A stretch of DNA of 53,886 bases from CAZDUS01 sp964609375 (GTDB lineage: Bacteria > Verrucomicrobiota > Kiritimatiellia > CAIKKV01 > CAITUY01), in assembly GCA_964609375.1 (NCBI GenBank), contig CAZSSA010000005.1:1-53886 (forward strand), in the 5' to 3' direction. Made by a program: the position numbers and the translations under genes. Shown here one piece after another: positions 8,533 through 16,177 of the stretch (the stretch's first letter is position 1; every line of letters begins with the position of its first letter). The notes under the pieces are model-generated. The model was given only the letters and a program-made list of their open reading frames with translations, made no database searches and was not told the origin of the DNA.

Positions 8533-8565
8533 GGGGTCAGGGTTCAGGGTTCGGGGTTCAGGAAG
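8533..8565. repeat. Heptad-period array (GGGTTCA family)
   Basis: Units GGGGTCA, GGGTTCA, GGGTTCG, GGGTTCA, then GGAAG. The closing AGGAAG lies 4 nt before the ATG at 8570 and so appears to serve as the Shine-Dalgarno of the next gene. A G-run (8516-8530) precedes it. Confidence 0.85.
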
Positions 8566-8569
8566 TAAT

Positions 8570-8905
8570 ATGACAGGCGTGGTGAGTCCATTTGCGTGGA
8601 AAGTCTATGACGCTGTGGCGGAGATTCCTGCCGGGCGGGTATCGACTTATCTATTGGTGGCGAAACGCATTGGGTGTAAATCTGCACGGGCGGTGGGACA
8701 GGCGCTTCGGGTGAATCCTTTCGCGCCTACGGTGCCGTGTCACCGGGTGATTGCTTCGGATTTGAGTTTGGGTGGATTTCAGGGGCATCGGGCCGGGGCG
8801 GCGTTGAAGCGGAAATCGGAGTTGCTGGCGGCGGAAGGGGTTCGGTTTGCGGATGGGCGGCTGGAGGAGGCGGGGCGGGTTTGGAGGTGGGAGGGGGAGC
8901 GATGA
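8570..8905 (+). CDS. Methylated-DNA alkyltransferase domain protein
   Basis: 111 aa, consisting only of the DNA-binding/active-site domain of O6-alkylguanine-DNA alkyltransferases. The helix-turn-helix with the arginine finger (SARAVGQALRVNPF, about 38-51) and the acceptor cysteine in PCHRVI (about 56-61) are both intact. Alkyltransferase-like (ATL) proteins have Trp in place of that Cys, so this one could transfer the alkyl group itself. It lacks the N-terminal domain of full-length Ogt/Ada-C (usually 160-180 aa). The Shine-Dalgarno is formed by the end of the preceding heptad array. Role: repair or flagging of O6-alkylguanine. Confidence 0.88.
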   Translation: MTGVVSPFAWKVYDAVAEIPAGRVSTYLLVAKRIGCKSARAVGQALRVNPFAPTVPCHRVIASDLSLGGFQGHRAGAALKRKSELLAAEGVRFADGRLEEAGRVWRWEGER

Positions 8906-8951
8906 TCCGGCGTTGGTGGATTCAAATGACGTAGGTTGTGAGGGAATCAGC

Positions 8952-8976
8952 GGGCGTCGGCTAGCGACGCCCCTAC
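8952..8976. repeat. REP-like hairpin with GTAG foot
   Basis: Perfect 8-bp stem GGGCGTCG (8952-8959) and CGACGCCC (8965-8972), loop GCTAG, directly followed by CTAC (8973-8976), i.e. GTAG plus hairpin on the minus strand. A diverged copy is at 26409-26433. It lies just upstream of bioA and provides the spurious in-frame ATG at 8977. Confidence 0.65.
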
Positions 8977-8988
8977 ATGGGAGCAGGA

Positions 8989-10307
8989 ATGACAACAGGG
9001 AAAGTGGAAATGGTGGATACGGCACGGTACCAGGCGATGGATCGGCAGAGCGTCTGGCATCCGTACACGAAACAGTCGGTGGTGGATGCCGGTTCCCTGC
9101 CGTTGATTACCCGGGGTGAGGGGGTCTATCTTTTTGACAGCACCGGGAAGCGTTACATGGACGCCATCTCCTCGTGGTGGGCTTGCAATCTTGGGCACAA
9201 TCATCCCCGGATTGTGGAGGCGATTGTTCGTCAGGCAAGGGAATTGCAGCATAGTATTCTTGGAAACCTCTCGCATCCGCGCGCGGTGGAGGCGGCATCG
9301 CTGCTGGTGGATCTTTTCCCGGACGAGCGGCGGGTGATGTTTGCGAGTGACGGTTCGTGTGCGGTGGAAGTGGCGCTGAAGGTGGCGTTGCAGTATTGGT
9401 ACAATGTGGGACGTCCGCAGAAGCAGAAGTTCGCGGCGCTTGATTTTGCCTATCACGGGGACACGCTGGGGGCGGTGTCGGTGGGGTATCTGCCGCCTTT
9501 TCACAAGGCGTTCAAGCCGGTGTTGTTTCCGGTTTTTCAGGCGCCGTCACCGTGTTGCGGGGCGTGCGCGTTTCATGAGTCGCCGGGAGTTTGCCTGGAG
9601 GAGTGCTTTGACACGATGCGGCAGATCCTGCGTGAGCATGCGCATGAACTGGCGGCCGTGATTATCGAGCCGATGTGCCAGGGGGCGGGCGGGATGCGGA
9701 TTCATTCGGCGGAGTACCTTAAGCGGTTGGCGGTGTTGTGCGCCGAGAAGGACGTTCTGCTGATTGCCGATGAGATTGCGGTGGGGTTCGGGAGGACGGG
9801 ACGAATGTTTGCGCATCAGCACGCGGAGATTATTCCGGATATTGTGTGTGTGGGAAAGAGTCTGTCGGCGGGCTATTTGCCCATCAGCGCGGCGATTGTC
9901 CGGGAAGCCATCTTTAATACATTCCGGGATAAGCCGGAGGATCATACGTTTTATCACGGGCATACGTTTGCAGGGAATCCGATGGCAGCGGCAGCGGCGG
10001 TGGAGACGTTGCGGGTGTATGCGGAGGACCGGATTGTTGAGCGGGCGGCGGGGTTGGGCGAGGTTTTGAAGAAGGAGCTGTCGATGTTTAACGGGATTCC
10101 CGGGGTGCGGAATGTGCGGTCACTGGGGATGATCGGGGTAGTGGAGCTTGAGGATGATGACGAGGGGGCGGGGACAGCGTGGGCGGGGCGGATACGGGAT
10201 TGTCTGCGAGGGAGAGGGATATTGTTGAGGCCGCTGGGTAATGTGGTGTATGTGATGCCGCCGCTGGTGACGCCGGAGCCGGTGTTGAAGGAGTTGGTGA
10301 GGGGGCT
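8989..10307 (+). CDS. bioA: Adenosylmethionine-8-amino-7-oxononanoate aminotransferase (3' end in gap)
   Basis: At least 439 aa. PLP enzyme of biotin synthesis that converts KAPA to DAPA with SAM as amino donor. It shows the BioA-type N-terminus (WHPYTKQ near 20), the substrate-site SSWWACNLGHNHP, LIADEIAVGFGRTG with the PLP-ring Asp, the Schiff-base lysine in CVGKSLSAGYLP, and HGHTFAGNPMAAAA. The start at 8989 has GGGAGCAGGA immediately upstream; the ATG at 8977 belongs to a REP-like repeat. The coding sequence enters the gap at 10308 a few residues before the expected end. A short in-frame tail (KEMG, stop at 10422) after the gap may or may not belong to it, because the gap length is a placeholder. 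Confidence 0.9.
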
Positions 10308-10407
10308 NNNNNNNNNNNNNNNNNNNNNNNNNNNNNNNNNNNNNNNNNNNNNNNNNNNNNNNNNNNNNNNNNNNNNNNNNNNNNNNNNNNNNNNNNNNNN
10401 NNNNNNN
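10308..10407. other. Scaffold gap (100 N)
   Basis: Exactly 100 N, preceded by GAGGGGGCT. It removes the end of bioA and possibly a further short biotin gene. The right flank starts with AAGGAG, a Shine-Dalgarno for pdxB. Confidence 0.99.
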
Positions 10408-10418
10408 AAGGAGATGGG

Positions 10419-11603
10419 ATGAAAATAATTTGTGCGACGAATATGCCGTTTGCTGAGGAGGCGTTCGGGACGCTGGGCGAGACGACGATCCTGGAGGGGC
10501 GTGGTATTGTTGCCAACCAAGTCAAGGATGTGGATTTGCTGGCGTTACGCTCGACCACCAACGTGAACCGGGAGTTGCTGGAGGGGAGCAAGGTCCGCTT
10601 TGTGGGGACGGCTACGATCGGGACGGATCATCTGGATATCGGGTATCTGGAAAGTGCGGGTATCCGCTGGTGTTTTGCGCCCGGATGTAATGCCAATAGT
10701 GTTTCCGAGTATGTGACATCGGCGTTGTTGTACATCGGGCAGCATCATGGGATTCGGTTGGCGGGGAAGACGATGGGGGTGATCGGGGTAGGCAATGTGG
10801 GAAGCAGGGTGGCGCGGAAAGCGCGGGCGCTGGGGATGAAGGTGTTGTTGAACGACCCGCCACGCGAACGGGCGGAAGGGGCGGGGCGAAAGCCGTTGGT
10901 CGAAGGGCTGGAGCCGGGGCCGTTTGTCGGGTTGGACCGGATTTTGCGTGAGGCGGATATTGTGACGGTGCATGTGCCGCTGACCAAGAGCGGAGAGGAT
11001 CGGACGTTGCATTTGGCGGATGACTCATTTTTCGGCCGGATGCGGGATGGATGTATTTTTCTTAATGCGGCGCGCGGGGGGATTGTGAAGACGGAGGCGC
11101 TGATGGCGTCGTTGCATTCGGGGCGGGTGGGGCATGCGGTGTTGGATACATGGGAGGGGGAGCCTGCGTACCGGACGGATGTGTTGCCGTTGGTGGATGT
11201 CGCGACGCCGCACATTGCGGGGCATTCATTCGAGGGGAAGGTGATGGGGACGGTGATGGTTTATCGGGAGGCGTGTCGGTTTCTGGGGGTTGAGCCGGCG
11301 TGGTCGCATGAGCCGTTGATGCCGCCGGCGTTGGTGCCTGAGATCCGGGTGGATGTGAGGGGGCGTGAGGATGAGGAGGTGCTATGGGAGGTGGTGGCGC
11401 AGGTGTATGACGTGAGGGGGGATGACCAGCGGTTCAGGGAAACGGCGGGGTTGGGTGATGCAGCGCGGGCCAAGGAATTTGACCGGCAGAGGAAGGATTA
11501 TCCGATGCGTCGGGAGTTCAGATACACGACGGTGAAGGTGGTTGGGGGTTCGGAAAGCCTCCTGCGGTCGCTGGGGGCGTTGGGATTCGGGGTGGGGGGG
11601 TAG
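10419..11603 (+). CDS. pdxB: Erythronate-4-phosphate dehydrogenase
   Basis: 394 aa D-2-hydroxyacid dehydrogenase of the DXP-dependent pyridoxal-phosphate pathway, oxidising 4-phosphoerythronate. The Rossmann motif is GVIGVGNVGSRVARKARALG (about 112-131). The catalytic trio appears as Arg in NAARGGIVK, Glu in DTWEGEPAY and His in ATPHIAGHSFEGK. The C-terminal extension of about 100 residues after that matches the PdxB dimerisation domain (DUF3410) and separates it from SerA or GhrA. AAGGAG sits 4 nt before the ATG. Its stop lies within long G runs (GGGGGGGTAGGGGGGG). Confidence 0.93.
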   Translation: MKIICATNMPFAEEAFGTLGETTILEGRGIVANQVKDVDLLALRSTTNVNRELLEGSKVRFVGTATIGTDHLDIGYLESAGIRWCFAPGCNANSVSEYVTSALLYIGQHHGIRLAGKTMGVIGVGNVGSRVARKARALGMKVLLNDPPRERAEGAGRKPLVEGLEPGPFVGLDRILREADIVTVHVPLTKSGEDRTLHLADDSFFGRMRDGCIFLNAARGGIVKTEALMASLHSGRVGHAVLDTWEGEPAYRTDVLPLVDVATPHIAGHSFEGKVMGTVMVYREACRFLGVEPAWSHEPLMPPALVPEIRVDVRGREDEEVLWEVVAQVYDVRGDDQRFRETAGLGDAARAKEFDRQRKDYPMRREFRYTTVKVVGGSESLLRSLGALGFGVGG

Positions 11604-11609
11604 GGGGGG

Positions 11610-11939
11610 TTACCATTTGTGGAAGACGAAGAAGACGGCGGCGATCATGCAGGCGAAGCCCGCGAGGTAGTTCCAGCGTAGTTCTTCTTTAAGGTAGAGA
11701 ACGGAGAAGGCGCAGAAGACGATCAGGGTGATGACTTCCTGAATGGTCTTCAGTTGGGCGGCGGTGAAGCGTCCATGGCCGTAGCGGTTGGCGGGCACTT
11801 GGAAGCAGTACTCGGCAAACGCGATTCCCCAGCTTGCCAGAATGGCAATCCACAGCGGGGATGATTTATATTTCAGATGGCCGTACCAGGCGAAGGTCAT
11901 GAAGATGTTGGAGATGGTCAGCAGGATTATCGTTTTCAT
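11610..11939 (-). CDS. DMT-family small membrane protein (DUF486)
   Basis: 109 aa with four predicted membrane helices (starting MKTIILLTISNIFMTFAWYG and ending LAGFACMIAAVFFVFHKW). The conserved AEYCFQVPANRYGHGRFTAA loop marks the DUF486 family, related to drug/metabolite transporters of SMR size. No substrate is known for the family. It converges on pdxB, with 6 nt between the stop codons. Confidence 0.88.
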   Translation of the reverse strand: MKTIILLTISNIFMTFAWYGHLKYKSSPLWIAILASWGIAFAEYCFQVPANRYGHGRFTAAQLKTIQEVITLIVFCAFSVLYLKEELRWNYLAGFACMIAAVFFVFHKW

Positions 11940-12022
11940 GGCTGCATTTCAAATTCACTGGACAAGCGGTAACGGCGGAACATACTGGATGGCATACGGA
12001 TAGGGCAAGAACAGACGAGGGA

Positions 12023-12122
12023 NNNNNNNNNNNNNNNNNNNNNNNNNNNNNNNNNNNNNNNNNNNNNNNNNNNNNNNNNNNNNNNNNNNNNNNNNNNNNN
12101 NNNNNNNNNNNNNNNNNNNNNN
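12023..12122. other. Scaffold gap (100 N)
   Basis: Exactly 100 N. It truncates the 5' end of the lipoprotein gene starting at 12124. The 83 bp between the DUF486 gene and the gap show no recognisable feature. Confidence 0.99.
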
Positions 12123-12123
12123 G

Positions 12124-12489
12124 AGCAAACTTAGTCGGATGGTGGTGATGCTGGGATTTTTGATGGCGCTTGGGGCGGGGTGTGATGATCTGGATGACGA
12201 ATTGGATCATACGCCGGCGGCCGGGTTGGGGGCGTTGATTGTGGAGAACAATACCGGATCGGACATTAATCTCTATCTTGATGGGTTGTCGCGCGGGCAA
12301 GTGGACGCCGATGATTCGCTGGCGATAGACTTGAATCCGGGGACTTACCGGGTGGTGTTGGACGAGGACGATGGCGACCGTCAATACGGGGCTGATGTCG
12401 ATATTCTGGAGGGGCGATTGACGGTGATGCGGGTTTATATTCAGTCGGGCAGTTATTCGGAGTACCGGGTCAATACTGAGTTTCAATAA
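12124..12489 (+). CDS. Small lipoprotein with PEGA-like domain (5' end in gap)
   Basis: The open frame starts right at the gap with SKLSRMVVMLGFLMALGAGC, a lipoprotein signal peptide with lipobox L-G-A-G-C. A complete n-region would need the residue or two just inside the gap; the internal ATG at 12139 gives a 116-aa version with too short a charged region. After the cysteine comes an acidic linker (DDLDDELDH) and a beta-rich domain (IVENNTGSDINLYLDG ... LNPGTYRVVLDED) resembling PEGA repeats of surface lipoproteins. Membrane-anchored, function unknown. It ends 11 nt before the cyclotransferase-like gene. Confidence 0.7.
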   Translation, partial: SKLSRMVVMLGFLMALGAGCDDLDDELDHTPAAGLGALIVENNTGSDINLYLDGLSRGQVDADDSLAIDLNPGTYRVVLDEDDGDRQYGADVDILEGRLTVMRVYIQSGSYSEYRVNTEFQ

Positions 12490-12500
12490 GGTGGATTGTT

Positions 12501-12959
12501 ATGGCTGTGAATCTGTTTGTTTATGGGCCGTTGATGTTGCGCGATGTCATCAAGGAGGTGGTGGGGCGGGAGTTGAGCCGGCGTGACGGGACGGTCAACG
12601 GATACATGCAGTTGCGGCTGAAGGAGCAATCGCAGGCGGCGTTGATTCCTTTTCCTGATGCCATAACGGAAGGGGTGGTTTACACGGATGTGGATGAGGA
12701 ATTGCTGAGGCGAATGGATGTCTATTTGGGGAAGATGTTTGAACGTGGAGAAGTGAATGTTCAGGTGGGGGAGAATGAGTGGATGGATGCGGAGACGCAT
12801 TTCTTCAAATTAAGCAAGAAGAAGGAACTTTCGGCGGTGCCGTGGGATGAGGAGGAATTCCAGGAGAAAGGGCCGAAGAAGGTTGGAACTCAGAAGTCAG
12901 AATCCAGAAGGCGGGGAACCCACCCCCGACCCCTCCAAGGAGGGGAACAGAAAGAGTGA
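12501..12959 (+). CDS. Gamma-glutamylcyclotransferase-like (AIG2) protein
   Basis: 152 aa. The N-terminal LFVYGPLMLRDVIKEVVGR and the later LIPFPDAITEGVVY match the GGCT-like fold, whose members cyclise gamma-glutamyl amines or peptides; the family binding loop usually reads YGTL or YGSL and here is YGPL. The catalytic Glu cannot be assigned securely. From about residue 129 the protein is encoded by a 7-bp-period repeat (12886-12911) and a CCCCTCC/GGAGGGG palindrome, so the last 24 residues (starting VGTQKSESRR) are probably not part of the ancestral enzyme. The stop is 4 nt before the GTG of the kinase gene. Confidence 0.72.
   Translation: MAVNLFVYGPLMLRDVIKEVVGRELSRRDGTVNGYMQLRLKEQSQAALIPFPDAITEGVVYTDVDEELLRRMDVYLGKMFERGEVNVQVGENEWMDAETHFFKLSKKKELSAVPWDEEEFQEKGPKKVGTQKSESRRRGTHPRPLQGGEQKE
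12886..12911. repeat. Heptad-period array (GAATCCA family) inside a coding 3' end
   Basis: Units GAACTCA, GAAGTCA, GAATCCA, then GAAGG, in perfect 7-bp register. It is the same family as 17001-17034. It lies within the 3' end of the cyclotransferase-like gene. Confidence 0.8.
12930..12945. repeat. CCCCTCC/GGAGGGG palindrome
   Basis: A 7-bp perfect inverted repeat with a 2-nt centre (AA), embedded in CCCACCCCCGA...GGGGAACAG. It lies in the 3' end of the cyclotransferase-like ORF just before the shikimate-kinase-like gene and looks like intergenic repeat DNA captured by the reading frame. Confidence 0.45.
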
Positions 12960-12963
12960 ATGA

Positions 12964-13479
12964 GTGAAAAGTGATGACAATGTGGTGTTGGTGGGGATGC
13001 CGGGGGCGGGGAAGAGTACGATTGGAGTTCTGCTTGCCAAAGTGATGGGGCGGTCGTTCATTGATACCGACGTGTGCATTCAGGTCAACGAGGGGCGGCG
13101 TTTGCAGGATATTATTGACCGTGATGGCGTGGATGTGTTCCGAGCGCTGGAGGAGCGGTATGTTCTGGGGACAAATTGTCGGCGGCATGTGATTGCCACG
13201 GGGGGGAGTGTGGTTTATAGCGAGCCGGCGATGCTTCATCTCAAGGCGAATGGTGTGGTGGTATATCTTGATTTGCCGATGGCGCGCATTCGTGCGCGGC
13301 TTAAGAATTTAGCGGAGCGCGGGGTGGTGATGATCCCGGGGCAATCATTGGACGGGTTGTATGTGGAGCGGGCCCCTCTTTATCATCATTATGCGGACAT
13401 GGTGATTGAATGCGAGGGATTGAGTCATGAAGGGGTTGTGGAGCGGATCGTGAAAGGGCTGGGGGTGGGAGGGGGGTAA
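12964..13479 (+). CDS. aroK: Shikimate kinase-like protein
   Basis: 171 aa P-loop kinase. Walker A is GMPGAGKST near 11-19, followed by the shikimate-binding FIDTDVCIQ and GRRLQDII, then IATGGSVV, where the usual third glycine is serine. The lid lacks the family's RPLL and instead reads LAERGVVMIPGQ, but the closing ERAPLYHHYADMVIE is typical. Shikimate kinase is the likeliest identity; another small phosphoacceptor is possible. The start is GTG; an ATG at 12960 opens only a 4-codon frame. The stop overlaps the next ATG (TAATG). Confidence 0.75.
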   Translation: MKSDDNVVLVGMPGAGKSTIGVLLAKVMGRSFIDTDVCIQVNEGRRLQDIIDRDGVDVFRALEERYVLGTNCRRHVIATGGSVVYSEPAMLHLKANGVVVYLDLPMARIRARLKNLAERGVVMIPGQSLDGLYVERAPLYHHYADMVIECEGLSHEGVVERIVKGLGVGGG

Positions 13480-13492
13480 TGATGAAGGATGA
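13479..13492 (+). CDS. 5' fragment of an unknown gene cut by a gap
   Basis: ATG ATG AAG GAT GA then 100 N. The first ATG overlaps the kinase stop codon as TAATG, a common coupling arrangement, so a co-transcribed gene almost certainly began here. The sequence after the gap shows no plus-strand continuation, so the rest is missing from the assembly. Confidence 0.4.
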
Positions 13493-13592
13493 NNNNNNNN
13501 NNNNNNNNNNNNNNNNNNNNNNNNNNNNNNNNNNNNNNNNNNNNNNNNNNNNNNNNNNNNNNNNNNNNNNNNNNNNNNNNNNNNNNNNNNNN
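13493..13592. other. Scaffold gap (100 N)
   Basis: Exactly 100 N. The left flank has G runs (GGGGGTGGGAGGGGGG) within 30 bp. It truncates the gene that begins at 13479; since a whole gene seems lost, the true gap is probably larger than 100 bp. Confidence 0.99.
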
Positions 13593-13614
13593 GCTTTGGG
13601 CTTGAGCAATTCTA

Positions 13615-14835
13615 CTACGCTGACAGTACTGTCAGGGATTCGAAGTGGGGGGTGCGGGGGAACATGTCGAAGAGTTGGGATTGTTTGACGGTGAATCCGG
13701 ATTCCTTTAACCAACTGGCATCCCTTGCCATTGTATCGGCGGCGCAGGAAATGTAGAGGATGCGCGTGGGGGCAAGTTTGGTGAGTTCACCGATCATGGC
13801 GCGGCCCAGGCCGGTTCGCGGGGGGTCCACAATCACGGTGGTACTCAAGTTGCTTTTCAGAGGGGCGAGGGATGTCTTGTGTGCGCTGCCAGCGATCCAT
13901 TGGATTCCGGGATGTCCCAGTTTCCTGGCGTTGAGGTCGGCGGCCTTGAGGGCGGGGCCATCCACATCCAGTCCGATAACCTTCGGCACTCCCTGCTGGG
14001 CGGCGGCGAGGGCGAAGATGCCGACACCACAGTAGAGATCGATGACACGTTCCGGATGATCGGTGGCCAGAAGTCGCATGACTTCCTCCACCAGGAGCCG
14101 GGCGACGGCGGGATTGGTTTGGTAGAAGCTGTTGCGGGGGACGCTGAGGGGGCCGACAGGGGAGGACTCCACCAGCCAGATGTCGTTTTCTGCCGCACGG
14201 CCACGCCACCAGATGGCGCCATCGCGTTCGGTCCAGCGGAAGGTGAGGTTCATGTCGTTGCGGAGGCTGTGCATGAAGGAGGCGGACTGGCGGCGTTCGG
14301 CGAGAAGGTCGTTCAGTGGGGGCATGGCCAATGGGCAGGCGGGGACGTCCACGATGGTTTGGTTATCCTCCATGAAATAGCCCAATCGGAGATCCGCGCC
14401 ATCCCGGTGGACATGCAGCGCCATTTTGTTGCGGTAGCCAAGGGAGAGGGGGGAGGCGACTGGAGAGAGTACAGAGCATGTGCCTTGGACATGGCGCTCG
14501 AGGAGTTGGCAGAGTTGGTTATGCTTGGTTTGGAGTTCGGTGTTGTAGGCGATGTGCTGGTAGCAGCAGCCGGGGCATACGGGGGAGCGAGGGGAGAGAG
14601 GGGGCTTGCTTTTGGGGATCGACAGGGCGAGGGGGCAGGCGGTGGGAATTCGCGCTGGGGAGGTTTCGAGGAGGGACAGGGCTTTCGCTTCGATGTAAGA
14701 GCCGTGATCCCGGATGAGTTCGGCCTCGACGGTTTCGTTGGGCAGGACGCCGGGGATGAAGCAGACTTTCCCCTCATGCCGGGCAACACCGCGGCCACCG
14801 TAAGCGATTTGGTCGATATGGGTCGTAAAGGTCAA
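13615..14835 (-). CDS. 23S rRNA (uracil-C5)-methyltransferase, RlmD/TrmA family
   Basis: 406 aa SAM-dependent RNA methyltransferase that makes 5-methyluridine. It has an N-terminal TRAM domain (residues 1-55, THIDQIAYGGRGVAR), a four-cysteine Fe-S site (CPLAL near 68, then VCPGCCYQ near 86), SAM motif LYCGVGIFALAAA, DPPRTGLGRAM, and the nucleophile loop YISCAADTMARD with the catalytic Cys. The Fe-S cysteines favour RlmD or RlmCD over TrmA. The gene ends 23 nt from a gap; its last codons contain a perfect 14-bp palindrome, TGACAGTACTGTCA. Confidence 0.93.
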   Translation of the reverse strand: MTFTTHIDQIAYGGRGVARHEGKVCFIPGVLPNETVEAELIRDHGSYIEAKALSLLETSPARIPTACPLALSIPKSKPPLSPRSPVCPGCCYQHIAYNTELQTKHNQLCQLLERHVQGTCSVLSPVASPLSLGYRNKMALHVHRDGADLRLGYFMEDNQTIVDVPACPLAMPPLNDLLAERRQSASFMHSLRNDMNLTFRWTERDGAIWWRGRAAENDIWLVESSPVGPLSVPRNSFYQTNPAVARLLVEEVMRLLATDHPERVIDLYCGVGIFALAAAQQGVPKVIGLDVDGPALKAADLNARKLGHPGIQWIAGSAHKTSLAPLKSNLSTTVIVDPPRTGLGRAMIGELTKLAPTRILYISCAADTMARDASWLKESGFTVKQSQLFDMFPRTPHFESLTVLSA

Positions 14836-14839
14836 GAGA

Positions 14840-14890
14840 GGGTTGTGGGTTCAGGGTTATGGGTTATGGGTTCAGGGTTCGGGGTTCAGG
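14840..14890. repeat. Heptad-period array (GGGTTCA family), 7 units
   Basis: Seven units in perfect register: GGGTTGT, GGGTTCA, GGGTTAT, GGGTTAT, GGGTTCA, GGGTTCG, GGGTTCA, then GG. It spans the space between two methyltransferase genes and runs into the 3' end of the upstream one (stop at 14872). Confidence 0.9.
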
Positions 14891-16158
14891 ATTTGGTGTT
14901 CGTGGGATGCATAAGGTTTTGGTGATTTATTTGGATTGCCTGAACCCTGAGGACTGAACCCTGAACCCTCGCCTTGTGGTTGTTTGGATTTTCTTACCGA
15001 GCCGGCGTAGAGATTGAAGCCGAGCAGACGGCATTCGATATTGCCGTTGAAGAACAGGATTTTCCGGGAGGTGCGCAGGCCTGTCATTTTCCCCAAGTCC
15101 AGATTGCCGGTGAAGACATAGCCGCGGTAGCCCTGGCATTTTTGTTTAAAGAAGTCGCCGATGCGGCGGTAGACGGGTTCCAGCGCCAGAACGTCTCCCA
15201 TGCGTTCTCCGTAGGCGGGGTTTAGCACTATTACACCCGGGTTTTCGCCTTCGGCGGGGGGGATGGGGGTGTCGGCAAAGTCGCAGACGTGGAATTCAAT
15301 CAGATGTTCGACGCCGGCGGTACGCGCATTCTGGCGGGCGGCTTCGACGGCTTCGGGACGGTTATCGGAGGCGATGATACGGCCGGTTAGTTTTTGTTTT
15401 GGCAGGGCGCGTGTTTCCGAGCGGATGCGCTGCCATAAGGAGGTGTCTACATCCTTGAGGTGGAGGAATCCGAATTGACTACGGAGGAGGCCGGGGGCGC
15501 GGCCCTGGGCTTGGAGCGCGGCTTCGATGGCGAGGGTCCCGCTGCCGCACATGGGGTTGATGAAGTGCCCGTTTCCTTTCCAGCCGGCGGCCATGACGAC
15601 GGCGGCGGCGAGCGCTTCCTGCATGGGGGCTTCCATTGGGATTTTGCGATAGCCGCGGCGGGAGAGGGATTCGCCGGAGGTGTCCAGATAGACGGTGGCC
15701 ACGTCGTTGACCCAATGGAGAAAGACGACGGCGCCGGACCGCTCATTACCGGAATCCGGGCGATGGCCGAATTTTTCACGGAAGCGGTCGACAATGGCGT
15801 CCTTGCATTTGACGTTGGCGAAGCGGCTATCGCGGATGGCGGGTGAATCCACATAGGAGGCGACCGTGAAGTAGCCTGTATCCGGGATCAGGGTTTCCCA
15901 TGGGAGGGTGTGGATGTGGGTGTACAGTTCGTTGGCGTCGCGCGCCCTGCCTTTAGACAATTCGAGAAGGACCCGGTTGGCGGTGCGGAGAAAGAGGTTC
16001 AGGCGCATGATGTCGGGCATCGTGCACTGCAGTTCGATGCCGGACTCCAACTCCCTGAGGATGGGGAGTTGGAGGGCGGTGATTTCCTCCTTGAGGAAGG
16101 GGACGATGCCGCGGCCACATGTGGTCAGGACGGTGAAGGTTTCGGGGGGTGTGTTCAT
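14872..16158 (-). CDS. THUMP-domain RNA guanine-N2-methyltransferase, RlmL-like
   Basis: 428 aa. It resembles the N-terminal half of RlmKL, which methylates 23S rRNA at guanine N2. It has a ferredoxin-like/THUMP N-terminus (VLTTCGRGIVPFLKEEI, residues 9-25, to about 160), SAM motif NPMCGSGTLAIEAAL near 195, and the catalytic loop LNPAYGERMGD, where the usual NPPYGER carries Ala for the second Pro. The C-terminal ~38 residues (after LYAGSVRKSK) are encoded by 7-bp repeats and are probably non-native. The start at 16158 was chosen because longer frames overlap the next gene; no clear Shine-Dalgarno is seen. Confidence 0.88.
   Translation of the reverse strand: MNTPPETFTVLTTCGRGIVPFLKEEITALQLPILRELESGIELQCTMPDIMRLNLFLRTANRVLLELSKGRARDANELYTHIHTLPWETLIPDTGYFTVASYVDSPAIRDSRFANVKCKDAIVDRFREKFGHRPDSGNERSGAVVFLHWVNDVATVYLDTSGESLSRRGYRKIPMEAPMQEALAAAVVMAAGWKGNGHFINPMCGSGTLAIEAALQAQGRAPGLLRSQFGFLHLKDVDTSLWQRIRSETRALPKQKLTGRIIASDNRPEAVEAARQNARTAGVEHLIEFHVCDFADTPIPPAEGENPGVIVLNPAYGERMGDVLALEPVYRRIGDFFKQKCQGYRGYVFTGNLDLGKMTGLRTSRKILFFNGNIECRLLGFNLYAGSVRKSKQPQGEGSGFSPQGSGNPNKSPKPYASHEHQILNPEP
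14941..14969. repeat. Heptad-period array, inverted orientation (TGAACCC)
   Basis: Units TGAACCC, TGAGGAC, TGAACCC, TGAACCC. It is the reverse complement of the array at 14840-14890, so the two form an inverted pair separated by 50 bp, inside the 3' end of the RlmL-like gene. Confidence 0.85.
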
Positions 16159-16177
16159 AAGGAGGCGATCAGCGTGA

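Noticed and set aside
8977..8988. bioA start at 8977
   Set aside because: That ATG is the last part of a REP-like repeat and lacks a Shine-Dalgarno; 8989 has one and keeps all conserved residues.
13621..13634. Perfect 14-bp palindrome TGACAGTACTGTCA as an operator
   Set aside because: It lies inside the last codons of the methyltransferase gene, next to a gap, with no downstream promoter; coincidence or a weak 3' hairpin is more likely.
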